NCBI GenBank assembly: GCA_025980665.1
Contig: JAICXC010000052.1
Location: 1-33,600, forward strand
Direction of reading: 5' to 3'
DNA: 33,600 nt
From: Bryobacteraceae bacterium
GTDB lineage: Bacteria; Acidobacteriota; Terriglobia; Bryobacterales; Bryobacteraceae
Under the pieces are notes generated by a model. It searched no databases. It was not told the DNA's origin and worked only from the letters and a program-made list of their open reading frames with translations. A program made the position numbers and the translations under genes. Positions within the stretch are counted from its first letter, which is position 1. Each line of letters starts with the position of its first letter. Shown piece by piece: positions 24,502 through 33,430 of this stretch.

Positions 24502-25460
24502 CTAGACCGGTACCAGCTCGGCTTTTTGGGACCTCAAAAGTTCGACAGTCTCTTTCAGCACCTCTTCCGCCGATTCGTTGGCGATCTGGCAGGTTCCGGC
24601 CGCATCGTGACCGCCCCCCATAGTTCAGCAGGAGATCCCCAATCTTAGCCTGGGAGCTCCGATTGAGAATCGACTTGCCGGCAGCGAAGACTGTGTTCTG
24701 TTGTCTCAGTCCACAGAGGACGTGTATGGAGAGCTCGCATTCCGGAAATAGCGCGTAGATCATGAAACGATTACCGGCGTAAATCACTTCTTCGCGGCGC
24801 AGATCGAGAACGGCCACGTGTCCGTGCACCGTCGTGCAACGGCGAATTTGAGCCACGAAGTTTTCGGAGTGCTGGCGATAGAGATCGATCCCTTCCCGGA
24901 CGTCGGGAAGATTCTAGAACCTCATCGATACTGTGTTGCCGGCAGGCATCGATCAAGTGCATCATCAACTGATAATTTGAGACGCCGAAGTCGTGGAAGC
25001 GCCCGAGTCCGGTGCGCGGGTCCATCAAAAACGACAGCAGCACCTATCCCTGCGGATTGAGAATGTCTTCCCGGTCGAGCCGCGCCGAGTCTGCCTTGTC
25101 CACTTCCGCCATCATGTGTTCGTCGACGTGGGGAAATGCAAGGCGGCCGCCATAGTAGTCGTACAGGACTCGCGCCGCGGAATCCGCCGCTGCCATCAGG
25201 ATGTGATTCGCGCCGGAGGAGTCCTTACTCCGGATTTCTTCGCTCGGGTGGTGATCGAAACAAAGGTGGCAGCTTCGCACATAAGGCAGATTCGTGAGGA
25301 TGTCCTGATCGGTCACCTCCACCTTGCCATTCTGTACATCCGTGGGATGCACGAAGAGGATCGAGCCCAGCGTGCCCAATTCCTTCAAAAGGATGGCGCA
25401 AACCAGGCCGTCGAAGTCGCTGCGCGTGAGGAGTCTGTATTTTCTGATTTCCGTAGTCAT
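24502..25460 (-). pseudogene. broken DHH-family exopolyphosphatase-like phosphoesterase
   Basis: A protein of about 318 residues is readable only with three repairs. The N-terminal half (MTTEIRKYRLLTRSDFDGLV, then FDHHPSEE with D69-H70-H71) is intact to DREDILNPQG. A TAG at 25044-25046 then stands where relatives have tryptophan, and the same frame continues VLLSFLMDPRTGLGRF. Near 24910 a one-base shift leads to LPDVREGIDLYRQHSENF and IRRCTTVHGHVAVLDLR. At the run of six C (24614-24619) another shift restores GGHDAAGTCQI, the DHHA1 glycine-histidine motif, and the chain ends at 24502. Intact relatives are metal-dependent phosphoesterases. Either the gene is dead or the assembly has errors; a nonsense change plus two shifts favours decay. 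Confidence 0.85.
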
Positions 25461-25509
25461 AGTTCGCCTGTCCAACGTCATCGGCTGAACTGGCCGAAGC
25501 TCTAGCAGG

Positions 25510-25529
25510 ATCCGTTCGGGCGAACGGAT
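25510..25529. promoter_or_regulatory. 20-bp dyad in the divergent iorAB/DHH intergenic region
   Basis: ATCCGTTCG (25510-25518) and CGAACGGAT (25521-25529) are perfect inverted copies separated by GG. The dyad lies in the 111-nt gap between two divergent genes, 43 nt before the 2Fe-2S subunit start, where a repressor or activator could act. It could also fold as a hairpin, but no T-run follows. Operator function is inferred. Confidence 0.5.
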
Positions 25530-25571
25530 TTAGTATGCAGAGTTTGACGTATCCTGAAAGATCGAGGACCC

Positions 25572-26024
25572 ATGATCACACTTAAAATCAACGGCGCGCC
25601 GCGCCAGTTCGATGGCGATCCCGACATGCCTTTGCTCTGGTACCTGCGGGATGTAGCTGGACTTACAGGATCGAAATTCGGCTGCGGTATCGGTATGTGC
25701 GGCGCCTGCACCGTACACCAGGATGGGATAGCTATCCGCTCCTGTGTCACCCCGGTCCGGAGCGCGGTGGGCAAGGAAATCACCACCATCGAAGGCCTGA
25801 GTAACAGCGATCATCCGTTGCAAAAAGCCTGGGCGGCTTTGAATGTTCCCCAGTGCGGCTACTGTCAGGTGGGGCAGATCATGCAGGCCGCCTCCTTGCT
25901 GAAGGCGAAACCCAAACCCACGGACAAAGACATTGACGATGGAATGGCGGGCAACATTTGCCGCTGCGGCACTTATCAGCGCATTCGTGCCGCCATTCAT
26001 CTCGCGGCAAAGGAGAAGGTATGA
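25572..26024 (+). CDS. iorA: 2Fe-2S subunit of an isoquinoline 1-oxidoreductase-type Mo hydroxylase
   Basis: 150 residues of the xanthine-oxidase-family small subunit. The plant-type ferredoxin cluster is held by C38, C43, C46 ([10 protein letters not shown]) and C58. The second cluster is held by C95, C98 (QCGYCQ) and C130, C132 (ICRCG). It passes electrons from the Mo centre to an external acceptor. A GAGGA lies a few nt before ATG 25572. Its stop overlaps the start of the large subunit (ATGA). There is no separate FAD subunit, as expected for the IorAB type. Confidence 0.93.
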   Translation: MITLKINGAPRQFDGDPDMPLLWYLRDVAGLTGSKFGCGIGMCGACTVHQDGIAIRSCVTPVRSAVGKEITTIEGLSNSDHPLQKAWAALNVPQCGYCQVGQIMQAASLLKAKPKPTDKDIDDGMAGNICRCGTYQRIRAAIHLAAKEKV

Positions 26025-28261
26025 TCATGATCGACAATTCCAGCCGCCGCAGCTTTCTCCGCCAGGCTTTCGGAGCCGGCGCCCTCGTGCTGGGCGCGCG
26101 CATTCTCCCGACCCGCGCGCTAGCCGCCTTGGAAACCGCCGCGTTCGCGCCGAACGTTTTCGTTGGCATCAAATCCGACGGCACCGTGCTGATCGTGGCG
26201 CATCGCTCGGAGATGGGCACCAGCAGCCGGACTATGGTGCCCCTGATCCTGGCCGACGAGATGGAAGCCGATTGGAAGCGCGTCAAAATCGAGCAAGCCA
26301 TCGGCGACGAGAAGTACGGCGATCAGAACACCGACGGATCGCACTCGGTCCGCAGTTTTTTCGGCGTGATGCAGGAATGCGGAGCTTCGGCTCGCACGAT
26401 GCTAGAACAGGCGGCCGCCAGCCAGTGGAAAGTTCCAGCTTCCGAATGCAAGGCCACCCTGCACCAAGTCGTCCATACTCCCAGCAGCAAGAAGCTGGGT
26501 TATGGCGAACTGGCCTCTGCCGCCGCGAAGCTTCCGGTGCCCGACAAATCCAAGCTGGTGTTCAAGAAGAAGTCGGAATACCGCTACATCGGCAAGGATT
26601 TGCCGATCTACGACCTTAGCGACATCACGCACGGGAAGGCGGTGTTCGGCATGGACGCCAAGGTCGATGGCATGGTCTACGCCTCCATCGAACATCCGCC
26701 GGTGCTGGGCGGCAAAGTAATGTCGTTCGACGATAAGGAAGCCCTTCAGGTAGCCGGCGTTTCCCGTACCGTTGAAATCCCGGCCTTCAAACCTCCGCAT
26801 GGGTTTCAACCGTTAGGCGGGGTGGCCGTCATCGCAGACAATACCTGGGCTGCTTTCCAGGGCCGCAAGAAACTGAAGATCACCTGGGATCCCGGGCCGA
26901 ACGCCAGCTACACTTCTTCGGAATACAAGAAGGAGTTGCAGGCCACGGCTCGCAAGCCCGGGAAGGTGGTCCGCAACGTAGGCGACGTCGATAAGGCCTT
27001 CGACGGCGCGGCCAAGATTCTGGAAGCAGATTACTATGTGCCTCATCTTGCTCACGCGGCCATGGAGCCTCTGGTAGCCGTGGCCGATTTCCGCAATGGC
27101 AAGTGCACGATCTGGGCGCCGACGCAGAATCCGCAAGCGGTGCAAGATACGGTCGCCGCTGCCATCGGCATCGACAAGAAGAATGTAATCTGTAACGTTA
27201 CGCTGCTGGGCGGTGGATTCGGCCGTAAATCCAAGCCCGACTATTGCGCCGAAGCCGCACTCTTGTCGAAACAACTCGGCAAGCCTGTCAAGGTTGTCTG
27301 GACCCGGGAAGACGACATCCATTTCGATTACTATCATTCCGTCGCCGCCTTATATATGAAAGCGGGCGTCGATCAAAAAGGCAAGCCGGTTGCCTGGCTG
27401 CAGCGATCCGTATTTCCGTCCATCAATTCGACCTTTGCCCCGGACGTCAAGTCGGGCAGCGCCGGCGAGCTAGGTATGGGCTTCACCGATACGCCCTACG
27501 ATCTTCCCAACCATCGTGCCGAAAATGGCGAGGCGGTGAACCACGTCCGCATCGGCTGGCTGCGCTCGGTGGCGAATATCTATCATGCATTCGCCGTGTG
27601 CTCCTTCGCCGACGAACTGGCGAACGCTGCAGGCCGCGATTCGAAGGATTATCTGCTAGAGCTGATCGGGCCGCCCCGACTGGTCGACCTTAAGGCGCAG
27701 GACGTCGATTACCCCAACATGGGGCCCATCGAGCAGTATCCGGTGGATACGGCGCGGTTGCGCAAGGTCGTCGAGCTGGTCGCCGAAAAATCGGGCTGGG
27801 GCAAGCGCAAACTTCCCAAGGGCCACGCGCTGGGCATTGCCGCGCACCGCAGCTTCCTGAGCTACATCGCCACCGTGGTCGAGGTCGCGGTCAGCCCAGA
27901 CGGGAAGATCTCGATCCCGCGTGTGGATACAGCGGTCGACGCGGGTATGATTGTCAGTCCCGATCGCGTACGCTCCCAGTTCGAAGGCGCTGCGGTCTTC
28001 GGAGCGTCGCTCGCTCTCATGGGCGAAATCACCGCGACGAACGGCAAGATCGATCAAAGCAACTTCAATAACTATCCCGTACTGCGGATGAACGAAGCCC
28101 CGCTTGAAACGCACGTCTATATTGTGGAGAGTGACGCTCCGCCCGCGGGAGTCGGCGAACCTGGAGTCCCGCCATTCGCGCCGGCTCTGTGCAATGCGAT
28201 CTTCAAGGTCACTGGAAAACGTATCCGCGAATTGCCGATCGGACGGCAGAAGCTTGTCTAG
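26021..28261 (+). CDS. iorB: Mo-cofactor subunit of an isoquinoline 1-oxidoreductase-type hydroxylase, Tat-exported
   Basis: 746 residues. The N-terminus carries a twin-arginine signal ([14 protein letters not shown], arginines 9-10) ending near RALA, so the folded enzyme is probably exported with its small subunit. The molybdopterin-binding loops are seen in [20 protein letters not shown], and the catalytic glutamate is expected at E713 in [14 protein letters not shown] near the C-terminus. The family hydroxylates N-heterocycles or oxidises aldehydes; the substrate cannot be read here. ATG 26021 overlaps the small-subunit stop by 4 nt with AAAGGAG just upstream. It converges on the TPR-VWFA gene with only 9 nt between stops. 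Confidence 0.93.
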   Translation: MIMIDNSSRRSFLRQAFGAGALVLGARILPTRALAALETAAFAPNVFVGIKSDGTVLIVAHRSEMGTSSRTMVPLILADEMEADWKRVKIEQAIGDEKYGDQNTDGSHSVRSFFGVMQECGASARTMLEQAAASQWKVPASECKATLHQVVHTPSSKKLGYGELASAAAKLPVPDKSKLVFKKKSEYRYIGKDLPIYDLSDITHGKAVFGMDAKVDGMVYASIEHPPVLGGKVMSFDDKEALQVAGVSRTVEIPAFKPPHGFQPLGGVAVIADNTWAAFQGRKKLKITWDPGPNASYTSSEYKKELQATARKPGKVVRNVGDVDKAFDGAAKILEADYYVPHLAHAAMEPLVAVADFRNGKCTIWAPTQNPQAVQDTVAAAIGIDKKNVICNVTLLGGGFGRKSKPDYCAEAALLSKQLGKPVKVVWTREDDIHFDYYHSVAALYMKAGVDQKGKPVAWLQRSVFPSINSTFAPDVKSGSAGELGMGFTDTPYDLPNHRAENGEAVNHVRIGWLRSVANIYHAFAVCSFADELANAAGRDSKDYLLELIGPPRLVDLKAQDVDYPNMGPIEQYPVDTARLRKVVELVAEKSGWGKRKLPKGHALGIAAHRSFLSYIATVVEVAVSPDGKISIPRVDTAVDAGMIVSPDRVRSQFEGAAVFGASLALMGEITATNGKIDQSNFNNYPVLRMNEAPLETHVYIVESDAPPAGVGEPGVPPFAPALCNAIFKVTGKRIRELPIGRQKLV

Positions 28262-28270
28262 AAAGCCACT

Positions 28271-31200
28271 CTACTCCGGATAATATCCTTCACGTGCGCG
28301 AACCTTGAGTCCTCGGGGACCGCCGATTGTCACCTGGATTGGCCGCCACGCTGGATTCTCGTCTGGCGGGGGCTGGAACGACAGCAGGTAACCGTGTGTC
28401 AGATCCTCGGAGACTTTATCGAACACACGGCCAATCTCGCTGGGCTTCTCGATCGCGAATGCCTCGCCGCCGGTGGCTTTGGAAATTCCCGCCAGTTGGT
28501 CCAGCAGATCCTTGTGCCCGATCGCCTCACCTTGCGCGATGGTGTAGATCGGAACCCCGTTCGCTTTAGCCCGCTGAATAGCGGAGTCCGGGTTTAGCGT
28601 GCTGGCGTTGTCCTTGCCATCGGTGAAGAGCACAATGACTTTCTTTCCCGCGTGTCCCACTAGATCCTGACCGACCCGCGCCAGCGCGTCGTATAGCGCG
28701 GTATCCCCATACGCTTGGGTCCGCAGCACCGCGCGCTTGGCGGCGGCCTTATCGGTGGTGAAGGGCTGCAGTTCGGTTACTTCGTTGCTGAAGTTATAGA
28801 CCGCGACCGAATCTTCAGGACGCAGCTCGCCAATCAGCCGCAGGGCGGCGTTTTTCAAGGCTGGCAGCGCAAACTGCATGCTTCCAGTGGTATCCAGCAG
28901 CAGCACGCAGGAAACTTCATTGGACTGCGGCTCGAAGGCCGTAATGCTCTGTGGATTCCGCTCGTCGATGATCGTGAAGTCATCGCGAGTCAGGTTGTCT
29001 ACGTATCGTCCCCGGCTATCCGTGATCGTCGCGGAAACTTCCACCAGCCGCCCCGATACTTTGAAGTCGGCCTCAACGGGAAGCAAATCCGTGGCGACGG
29101 GAACCGAGCTTCCACCCGATGCGGAGCCCGAACCGGATGCCTGGTCGCGAGGCGCGGATCGAGCCACGCTCCTGCCAGCAGGCGCGAAATGCTTGGCAAG
29201 ATCGCCTAGGTTCACTAAGCCGCCGGATAGATATGCCCCCGATGCCGATGGCACCAGGACGCCGGGTGAAAACACCGCAGTCCTTTGAGCAGCGAACTGA
29301 TGTTTGCGTATTAGAGTCGAATCCGCATTGACCAGCAGCCCATCCGGATCGAGCGATGCGGCATACACCAACCCGCTGAGGGCAATCGCCATATTTTCGG
29401 TATTGCCGGTGATCTGGGGAACGTTCTGCAACTTTAGAACGCGATCGAACGCGGCGCGGCGCTCTTCGTCGAGGCGCAACAAATTGCGCGCCACGGCATC
29501 GTGCGTCTCGCCACCGGCGATTTGACGAAGAACCGCCAGTGCTTTTACTGAATGGTCTTGCGCTGTGAGGTCCTGACAAGTACGGCGAAATGCCGCGGCA
29601 CCTGCCGTTTGGTCGATCGATCCCACTTGCACTCCCCGGGAAATCAATTCCACGAGTGAGTGCCATTCGCCCAGTACAGCATTCTGGGTCCCCGATGGAT
29701 AGCGGCTAACGGCAGTGGCAAATCGTTCCAACGCTTCGAAATCCGCCTGGTGCATTGCATTTAAATGCGCGAAATAAGGGAACAGCGAGGTCCACTCGGA
29801 ATAGTGCCGCGCCAGAAGCTTTACCGAACCCTCGTCCAGCGGCCGTCCGCGCCGCTGTTCCAGTTCGGCAATGGGAACCAGCGTTTCCAGCGTTGCCAAC
29901 CCCAGCAGAACATCGTCGTCCGATCCGGCCGAAGCGGTCCAAACGGCCTTGCCTCCGGGATATCGCACATTGCCCGCATCGTCCAAAGGCAGCTTTTGCA
30001 GCAGTTCGGTTCTCCAGCCCTCCACCTGTCTGGCCTGGCCGTTGCGGAATTCGTCGCCCTGGCGATACCAAGCATAGAAACGTTCGGCGCGCGCAGCGGT
30101 CTTCGTGAAGTAGCGCTGGTGCGCCGCGTCTGAGCGGGCCAGCACCGAGTAGAACGCCGCCAGAGTTCCAAGTGGCTTGTCCAAAAGCGCACGAAAGAAA
30201 AGTCCCGGACTGCGCGGGTTCTCGCCCGCCAGCTTTTGCCACACCGGTGCGGACTCGACGCCTCCCGGCAGGACAACCGCGCCGCTAGAGAGCGAAAACG
30301 CCCCGCCATGCCGCGACAGCGGATCGGCGTAGCGCGTAGCCAAAATGCGAAGATCGGCCGCGGTTAGCAGCTCGGTCGAGGCAGCGTCGCTTATCGCATT
30401 CAGGCCGGCACAAGTCTTGGCCAGGCGCCAGTCGCTGGCAAAGCTCGCCGCAACGCCACCCGGCGGCACCACAACGCCCTTAAGGAGTATGCTCCACTCC
30501 TCTCCGCCCGCGAGCCGTGCGTTTTCCGTCGGGATATCGAACTGGAACTGGTGGCCTGCCTCGAGCTCTTCCTGCATATGAATCTCGTCGATTCCCAAGG
30601 CCGCGGGAATTGCTTGCCGTAAGCTATCTTCGGGTTGATCGCCCGGCTCGACGGTAACCGCGGTATCCTTCTGGCCAAGCTTCCAGCCGAGCAGGCGGAG
30701 GACCCGCTCCGTTTCCTTGCGCCGGTTGTCGGTAGCTAGAGACAGCGTGATGCGTGTGCCGTCATCACCGCGCTCCCCCAGCTGCGACATCTCGGAGATC
30801 GTGGTCAAATACGTGCGCAGGGTCTGGATGAATTGCGGTTTTCCCAGGGTGGTCCCAACCGAGACCTCGCGGACGATCGCACGACAGTAGTTGGAATAGA
30901 ACCCGAAGTAAGTGAGAGGCTCGTCCAGATGCACGATGGCGGCCATTGCCTTCATCCCGCCGGGAACCCAAGCCTCTCCCGTGCCGGATGTTGACCTCGT
31001 CACTTGCAGTTCAAGCTGGGGCTCCTGCATTCCTGCCTGCGACGGGGATCGCGGTTTGCCGAGATTCTCCATGCGGGCGCGAACTTCTGCGGCGTCGGCG
31101 GGTTTCGAGTCTAATGTCAGGTACTGCGTTAAGTGCTCCCGTGCGCCGGGGTAATCGCCTTTCGCTTCGAGGATCACGCCCAGCACATATTCCGTCCGGG

Positions 31201-32035
31201 GAACTTCGCGTTTCCGGTCCAGGCGAATTCCGGTCCGCGCACTGGTCTCCGCTCCATCCAGATCCTTCTGGTAATACTGCGCCGTCGCCTGATGCAGGTA
31301 GATCTCTGGATAGCGCTGCTTGGTGTCCAACTTGATGAGGGTTGCGGCGGTTTTCTCCGCCGCGTCCCAGTCCTTAGCGGCAATACTCTCGCGTGCCACG
31401 TCCAGGAGCGCATCCAAGGATTTGGGCTCCAGTTCCACCACGTGCTGAAACGCATCGCGGGCTTCGGCCGGCTTATTCTGGTTTGCGCAGGCTACGCCCA
31501 GCGCATTCCAGCCGCGGGTGAACTTCGGCGCGACTTGTACCGCGATTCGCAGCTCGCGCTCCGCTGCCGCCCAGTTCTTCTTCTGAGTGAGTCTTTGCGC
31601 GTTGTTCCAGGCGGTGCGCGCCGCCAGCGGTATTCCGTCCTCGTAGAAAATGTTGAGGTCGGTGTTCGAGCTGCCCGCCGCACGGGGTCGAATCACCATC
31701 GTCGGTAAATTGGGATCCGTCGACCAGTTGAACCCGGAAATATCGATCACTGTCGAGTCAAAGCCCACAATCCCGGCCCGCAAAACACAAGTCTTGTCGC
31801 TCAGAGGGTCGATCTCCATGGTCCACAAGTAATTGCCCTTCTTGTCGGTTTGAGTGACCCCTTGACCGCCAGTGTCGTGACAGAAGCGCTCAATGCGGAC
31901 CGAGCGATTGGGAATGGAGCCGTCTTCCATCACCACCTTCCCCCGCATCAGCAGAGTGTTGCCAACCGCAGGAAGCATCAAGACGAAGAAGCCAGAGATT
32001 ACGCCAGCGAGCGAGAAGGCGAAGGGCGTACGCAT
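28271..32035 (-). CDS. large exported TPR-VWFA protein (VWFA-related Acidobacterial domain)
   Basis: 1254 residues. Signal peptide at about 1-25; a carboxypeptidase-regulatory-like beta domain at about 28-115 (RGKVVMEDGSIPNRSVRIER); tetratricopeptide repeats at about 140-325 (GWNALGVACANQNKPAEARD); a long middle part (about 340-960) without a family I recognise; a Gly/Ser linker near 975-990; then a DSRGRYVDNLTRDDFTI module; and a VWFA domain from about 1042. Its MIDAS is D1048 (LLLDTTGSM) and the later FTDGKDN near 1138. VWFA domains bind partners through a metal ion, so this looks like a surface or periplasmic scaffold. It sits 18 nt downstream of the alpha/beta hydrolase on the same strand. 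No Shine-Dalgarno is evident. Confidence 0.88.
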   Translation of the reverse strand: MRTPFAFSLAGVISGFFVLMLPAVGNTLLMRGKVVMEDGSIPNRSVRIERFCHDTGGQGVTQTDKKGNYLWTMEIDPLSDKTCVLRAGIVGFDSTVIDISGFNWSTDPNLPTMVIRPRAAGSSNTDLNIFYEDGIPLAARTAWNNAQRLTQKKNWAAAERELRIAVQVAPKFTRGWNALGVACANQNKPAEARDAFQHVVELEPKSLDALLDVARESIAAKDWDAAEKTAATLIKLDTKQRYPEIYLHQATAQYYQKDLDGAETSARTGIRLDRKREVPRTEYVLGVILEAKGDYPGAREHLTQYLTLDSKPADAAEVRARMENLGKPRSPSQAGMQEPQLELQVTRSTSGTGEAWVPGGMKAMAAIVHLDEPLTYFGFYSNYCRAIVREVSVGTTLGKPQFIQTLRTYLTTISEMSQLGERGDDGTRITLSLATDNRRKETERVLRLLGWKLGQKDTAVTVEPGDQPEDSLRQAIPAALGIDEIHMQEELEAGHQFQFDIPTENARLAGGEEWSILLKGVVVPPGGVAASFASDWRLAKTCAGLNAISDAASTELLTAADLRILATRYADPLSRHGGAFSLSSGAVVLPGGVESAPVWQKLAGENPRSPGLFFRALLDKPLGTLAAFYSVLARSDAAHQRYFTKTAARAERFYAWYRQGDEFRNGQARQVEGWRTELLQKLPLDDAGNVRYPGGKAVWTASAGSDDDVLLGLATLETLVPIAELEQRRGRPLDEGSVKLLARHYSEWTSLFPYFAHLNAMHQADFEALERFATAVSRYPSGTQNAVLGEWHSLVELISRGVQVGSIDQTAGAAAFRRTCQDLTAQDHSVKALAVLRQIAGGETHDAVARNLLRLDEERRAAFDRVLKLQNVPQITGNTENMAIALSGLVYAASLDPDGLLVNADSTLIRKHQFAAQRTAVFSPGVLVPSASGAYLSGGLVNLGDLAKHFAPAGRSVARSAPRDQASGSGSASGGSSVPVATDLLPVEADFKVSGRLVEVSATITDSRGRYVDNLTRDDFTIIDERNPQSITAFEPQSNEVSCVLLLDTTGSMQFALPALKNAALRLIGELRPEDSVAVYNFSNEVTELQPFTTDKAAAKRAVLRTQAYGDTALYDALARVGQDLVGHAGKKVIVLFTDGKDNASTLNPDSAIQRAKANGVPIYTIAQGEAIGHKDLLDQLAGISKATGGEAFAIEKPSEIGRVFDKVSEDLTHGYLLSFQPPPDENPAWRPIQVTIGGPRGLKVRAREGYYPE

Positions 32036-32053
32036 ATTACGTGATGATACAGA

Positions 32054-33373
32054 TTACTTCTTCGTTTTGCTGGTCTTGCTCTTACCGGGTATATTCGCCT
32101 CGGTCCAATTCAGGATTACATCCGCGACCTCGAGATTGTTGGTGCCGAGCATCATCATGTGTGTGGTGCCCTTAAAAATTGGATTTCCGACTTCGTCGAG
32201 CTTGATATATTCCGCCTTCGCCGTGCCTTGCCCGGCTGTGCGACGGGCGTTGATTGCATCCACGGTGGTCTGGCAAGTCTCGCTCGTCGCCGTGTAATCT
32301 CCTTTCAACGCCAGATAAGGAATGTTGTCGAAATCCTCTACCTTCAGCCCGCTATTCGGAAGCGAGCAAGAGCCTTCAATAGTGATCAAGCCCTTCAATA
32401 GATCCAGATGGCCTCTCTCCTTCAGAATGCGGACCATATGATGCCCCATGATCCCCGACTGAGAATGCGTTGCGACCACGGCTCCGCCGAGCTTTTCGAC
32501 AAGTAACGCCAGATCCATCGGCGTCCAGGTATTGGCCGGCGCGATCTCCTTGGGGTCGCACGTAGGACAAACGGAGCCCGGCAGAGTGGCCTCCGCGTTG
32601 GGGACCAACTGCTTGTAATACTCGAGAGCGAAATCATTGACCGGGCCCTTAGGTGACGGGCCGATGGCTCCCACGCGCGCCGCCACATTCGCGTCGACCG
32701 CACTAAACGGGTACGCCGGGCGGTAGTCGTTGGTATGCGTCGCGTCGTCGCTGGGCGGATCGCCGGGGTCTCCGTGCTGTATCAAGGTTCCGTTGAGAAT
32801 GGTAGAGCCTTCCGGAATCAGGTGTCCGAACCACTGGGTCCAGGCGCCGTTGTCGGTGATCCTTCCGAAGGCCGGTATCAGGGGCAGACCCTTCGATACA
32901 TCTCCGCCTCGGATCAAAGCCGCGGCTTCATGCAGCACCGATTCGTCGAACCCCGAGCGCCCGCGACCGGCCTGGTCGACGAGATAGGTAGAGATGCCTT
33001 TCCGCACGAAATAGGGATACCAGCCTTCGCGACCATCCGGTGTCGATTCGAGACACGCCGCCGTATGAGTCGATCCGTGAACCATGATGACCGGTGGCGC
33101 ATTGCGCTTCTTGGCTACTGGGATTTCGAACTGGACATACATCTGGCCGATCATGATCTGGTTGGGAACAGGAGACTGACCGGCCGCCGGCACGGTCGCA
33201 TAGTTGGTCACTTTCGGCACGCCGCCGACGAAAAAGCTGCCCTGATCCTCGATCACCAGGGGCTTGGTCAGGAACTTCTTCATTTTGGGCGTTTCCTGAG
33301 CGGCGGCGCTCCCTGCAAGTGTGGCCAGCAGGATCGCCGGCAGTAGACGGAAGAGCGGTTTGTGCGAAGTCAT
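32054..33373 (-). CDS. exported alpha/beta hydrolase
   Basis: 439 residues. Signal peptide at about 1-25 (ending GSAAAQ). Alpha/beta hydrolase core: oxyanion-type VIMVHGSTH at 95-103, nucleophile elbow ATHSQSG with S304, and a likely catalytic histidine H405 in KGTTHMMMLG. The acid is probably E334 or D359. The chain is longer than a typical hydrolase because of an insert at about 145-285 that includes CPTC (269-272). It is probably an esterase-like enzyme, though no substrate can be read. ATG 33373 has no clear Shine-Dalgarno. It is the first gene of a likely two-gene unit with the TPR-VWFA protein, and its promoter region is shared with the divergent BlaI-type repressor. Confidence 0.86.
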   Translation of the reverse strand: MTSHKPLFRLLPAILLATLAGSAAAQETPKMKKFLTKPLVIEDQGSFFVGGVPKVTNYATVPAAGQSPVPNQIMIGQMYVQFEIPVAKKRNAPPVIMVHGSTHTAACLESTPDGREGWYPYFVRKGISTYLVDQAGRGRSGFDESVLHEAAALIRGGDVSKGLPLIPAFGRITDNGAWTQWFGHLIPEGSTILNGTLIQHGDPGDPPSDDATHTNDYRPAYPFSAVDANVAARVGAIGPSPKGPVNDFALEYYKQLVPNAEATLPGSVCPTCDPKEIAPANTWTPMDLALLVEKLGGAVVATHSQSGIMGHHMVRILKERGHLDLLKGLITIEGSCSLPNSGLKVEDFDNIPYLALKGDYTATSETCQTTVDAINARRTAGQGTAKAEYIKLDEVGNPIFKGTTHMMMLGTNNLEVADVILNWTEANIPGKSKTSKTKK

Positions 33374-33414
33374 CAGGATTATTCTAGTACCGTATTGACA
33401 TGCGAAAGGGTTCG

Positions 33415-33430
33415 TACTAATGTTTTAGTA
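33415..33430. promoter_or_regulatory. BlaI/MecI-type operator palindrome
   Basis: TACTAATGTTTTAGTA is a perfect dyad (TACTAA, 4-nt centre, TTAGTA) whose last base is the A of the repressor start codon. It matches the TACTA-N6-TAGTA spacing known from the mycobacterial BlaI operator. A TTGACA (33395-33400) lies upstream, with TAATGT (33418-33423) 17 nt beyond as a possible -10, so a bound repressor would cover the promoter. A second half-site-like TAGTAC is at 33385-33390. Autoregulation is inferred. Confidence 0.7.

Noticed and set aside
25044-25046. TAG as a recoded (readthrough) codon
   Set aside because: The same gene carries two further frameshifts and other genes in the window use TAG as a normal stop, so decay or error is simpler.
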